A stretch of 59,456 nucleotides of DNA from positions 1 through 59,456 of the forward strand of contig WRHI01000004.1 of the NCBI GenBank assembly GCA_009783315.1. Reading direction: 5' to 3'. A program made the translations under genes and the position numbers. Below the pieces are notes generated by a model that was given only the letters and a program-made list of their open reading frames with translations, made no database searches and was not told where the DNA came from. Of the stretch, positions 57,712-59,456 are shown piece after piece (positions within the stretch are counted from its first letter, which is position 1; each line of letters starts with the position of its first letter). The DNA comes from Peptococcaceae bacterium. Its GTDB lineage: Bacteria > Bacillota > Desulfitobacteriia > Desulfitobacteriales > Syntrophobotulaceae.

Positions 57712-59115
57712 TTACCGAAGCCCGGTGGGGATAGACTCGCCCATCTCCTTACGTAACTCAACCATGAGTGCTTTTCTGGTATTGGTGCATATCCCTTCTA
57801 TGACTTTGCCCAACAGGGTTTCTAAGACCATTCCAACACCAGGTCCGGCAGGAACTCCGGCGGCGATCACATCGTCGCCGGTAATCTGCAAGTCACGAAG
57901 TGTAAAACACTGGTCATGTGCCTGTACAGCCCGGAAGGTTTCGTAAATTTGAGCCACTTCATGCAGACGCTTGTGACAATCGGGATGATGGGCAAGGGTG
58001 TCAGCTTTTTTGATATGCAGTAACCGGCAAAAATCTTCCGGACCTAAGGTACGCAACCAGCGAAGCACTTTGGGGGGGGAGGCGGCGATGGGCGTGTCAT
58101 GATACCGCACCAGGGTGGTGACGGCAGCGGCCGTTTTGTTATCGATTCTGAGACGTGCCAGGGCTGTGGCGGTTAATTCGGCACTGACCTCAGCGTGCCC
58201 GTAAAAATGTCCGACACCGCGGCTGTCTAAGCTCCAGCAGGCGGGCTTGCCTAAATCATGGAACAGCAAAGCCAGCCTGAGCAGAGGAATGTCCGCCGCG
58301 TCGAGGGGGTAGGGAGCTTCTGCGGCGGCACATTCGACGCTTTCTGCTGTATGCCGCCAGACGTCATAACAATGGTAGGGGGTTCGCTGGTCAAAATCAA
58401 AGCTCGGTACGATTTCCGGCAAGATGACAGCCAAGACGCTGCGGTAGTCAAGAAGAAATGTTATGAGGGTCGGGGCGGTTAAAAACAGCATCAGTTCGGC
58501 TGTGATCCGTTCCTTGGCTGATTGTCGAAGCAGCTTGCCTCGTCGCAGCAGGGCGTCGCGGGTATTGGGTTCGATGCGGAACCCCTTTGTTGCGGCCAGA
58601 CGTAAAGCCCGCAAAATCCGCACAGGGTCCTCGCGCATTCTGGCGTCGGGATCCTCCGTGCCGCGCAGAGTTCTTAGTTCAAGGTCGGTTAGACCGCCGA
58701 AATGGTCAATGAGTCCATGGTCAGGATGGTAAGCCAGAGCGTTTATGGTAAAATCTCGCCGCCGGAGATCCTGACGCAGGTTCTTCTCGGGGAGTTGTTC
58801 TTCGGCGCGATTCCCGCGGTAGGTTGTTACTTCCACCGGGCCTATGTCTGTCAGAATCGCTAAGGTGTTGTGCTTAACCCCATAGTCTAGAATCCGGTTG
58901 TGGGGAAAACACCCTCTAACGTCCCAGGGAGCGGCGCCGGTGGTTATGTCCCAATCTTTCACAGGCAGACCAAGGAGAGAATCGCGCACACAGCCACCAA
59001 CCACGTAGGCTTCAAAGCCATGGGAAATCAAGGTTTGGAGGATTTCCGCAACGGCGGCCGGCAGGGGAATGCTGATTGTCTGATTTATGCTGGGATTGTC
59101 CAAATCAAGGCTCAC
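57712..59115 (-). CDS. cca: CCA-adding tRNA nucleotidyltransferase with HD domain
   Basis: A 467-residue enzyme that adds or repairs the CCA end of tRNAs. The N-terminal transferase has GGCVRDSLLG, the catalytic DWDIT (two Asp), RRRDFTINALAY and FGGLTDLELRTLR. The following neck region has REDPVRILRALRLA. A C-terminal HD domain has LLFHDLGKPACW and GHAEVSAE, a phosphohydrolase fold found in one CCA subgroup. The GTG at 59115 follows AGGGAG and lies after a predicted promoter, unlike the in-frame ATG at 59157. The symbol is assigned by family; a poly(A) polymerase-like role is less likely. Confidence 0.9.
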   Translation of the reverse strand: MSLDLDNPSINQTISIPLPAAVAEILQTLISHGFEAYVVGGCVRDSLLGLPVKDWDITTGAAPWDVRGCFPHNRILDYGVKHNTLAILTDIGPVEVTTYRGNRAEEQLPEKNLRQDLRRRDFTINALAYHPDHGLIDHFGGLTDLELRTLRGTEDPDARMREDPVRILRALRLAATKGFRIEPNTRDALLRRGKLLRQSAKERITAELMLFLTAPTLITFLLDYRSVLAVILPEIVPSFDFDQRTPYHCYDVWRHTAESVECAAAEAPYPLDAADIPLLRLALLFHDLGKPACWSLDSRGVGHFYGHAEVSAELTATALARLRIDNKTAAAVTTLVRYHDTPIAASPPKVLRWLRTLGPEDFCRLLHIKKADTLAHHPDCHKRLHEVAQIYETFRAVQAHDQCFTLRDLQITGDDVIAAGVPAGPGVGMVLETLLGKVIEGICTNTRKALMVELRKEMGESIPTGLR

Positions 59116-59155
59116 TCCTGTCTCCCTAGAGTTGTTTCCAAGCGATATCAGAACC

Positions 59156-59185
59156 ATTATAGTACCTTGCAGTTCAAGTGCGCAA
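59156..59185 (-). promoter_or_regulatory. Promoter of the CCA transferase gene
   Basis: On the minus strand, TTGCGC (59185-59180) and a perfect TATAAT (59161-59156) are separated by 18 bp. The transcript would start near 59149, before the GTG start at 59115. Confidence 0.5.
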
Positions 59186-59253
59186 ACAGATAACAGATTA
59201 CAAGCATGATTATCGGGTAGCGGACGCCAAACCAAGGTATTCTAAGTAATTGC

Positions 59254-59456
59254 GGGTGCATATTTAAAAAGTGCATGAACTGACGATAAGGATAAGCAGA
59301 GCTTTCTGCCGCGGTGTTTTCCCGCAACTCAATGGTGAGTTGGAGGCAGATACCGCGCTGGCCAGTAACAGTGCCACGTCAGGGGTTGGGGAGCGGCAGA
59401 CTCCAAAAGCCCGCGTATTTTTTTCGCCTTTCGGGGGCTGCGTCGGGCGGTGAGGC
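59254..59456. repeat. Palindromic MITE-like element, copy 3 (left part; cut by the window end)
   Basis: The left end GGGTGCATATTTAAAAAGTGCA (59254-59275) is an imperfect inverted match to the right end of copies 1 and 2. The arm 59328-59361 is shared with copy 2. From 59362 to 59456 it is identical to window bases 1-95, with the central segment in the copy 1 orientation. The element continues beyond the window end. Confidence 0.75.

Noticed and set aside
59116-59235. N-terminal extension of the CCA transferase to the upstream in-frame starts
   Set aside because: The upstream ATG lies in the predicted -10 box, and the GTG at 59115 has a good ribosome binding site.

Overview
The window is a stretch of Bacillota (class Clostridia) chromosome. 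The order rplK-rplA-rplJ-rplL-rpoB-rpoC-rpsL-rpsG-fusA-tuf followed by the S10, spc and alpha ribosomal clusters is typical of the phylum. The four-cysteine S14, L33, S4 and adenylate kinase lid, strong GGAGG ribosome binding sites, frequent TTG/GTG starts and a spore-cortex amidase gene (cwlD) also fit an endospore-forming clostridial lineage, perhaps Peptococcaceae-like. The family assignment is inference. No rRNA, tRNA, CRISPR array, phage or transposase gene was seen.

Layout: (1) 1-248, the right part of a palindromic repeat element. (2) 318-836, a GNAT acetyltransferase. (3) 1130-4805, riboflavin operon ribD-ribE-ribBA-ribH. (4) 4939-5808, the membrane protease HtpX. (5) 6001-9686, rpmG-secE-nusG-rplK-rplA-rplJ-rplL, with an L10-type leader before rplJ. 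(6) 10252-17327, rpoB-rpoC behind their own promoter and a long structured leader. (7) 17641-22451, rpsL-rpsG-fusA-tuf and rpsJ. (8) 22729-40014, the remaining S10/spc/alpha genes with secY, adk, map, infA, rpoA, truA, rplM and rpsI. The gene for L30 is missing from its usual place between rpsE and rplO. (9) 40072-42820, a short LarE-like protein, CwlD and two membrane-anchored proteins. (10) 43103-47873, the early arginine genes argC-argJ-argB-argD, with an ARG-box-like operator and two promoters. (11) 48495-51584 on the minus strand, an ABC exporter with an AraC-type regulator and a glyoxalase-fold protein. (12) 51817-57013, a compact type IV pilus-like locus: secreted transglutaminase, PilC/GspF platform, four small pilin-like membrane proteins and a PilT ATPase. 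(13) 57712-59115, a CCA-adding tRNA nucleotidyltransferase, flanked by repeat copies 2 and 3.

Most of the window is the core of gene expression: RNA polymerase, ribosomal proteins, translation factors, Sec export, N-terminal Met removal and tRNA modification or maturation. Several core proteins carry unusual additions: a Lys/Thr/Asp-rich insertion in L18, an Asp/Asn tail on RpoB, a four-Cys loop in EF-Tu and a 21-bp tandem duplication in argJ.

The most interesting items for follow-up are the palindromic repeat whose central segment is in opposite orientation in different copies, the PilT-only pilus-like locus, and the rpoB leader, which has mutually exclusive hairpins. The first 95 bases of the window are identical to the last 95. 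This is best explained by assembly ends falling inside the repeat, not by a real circular replicon.
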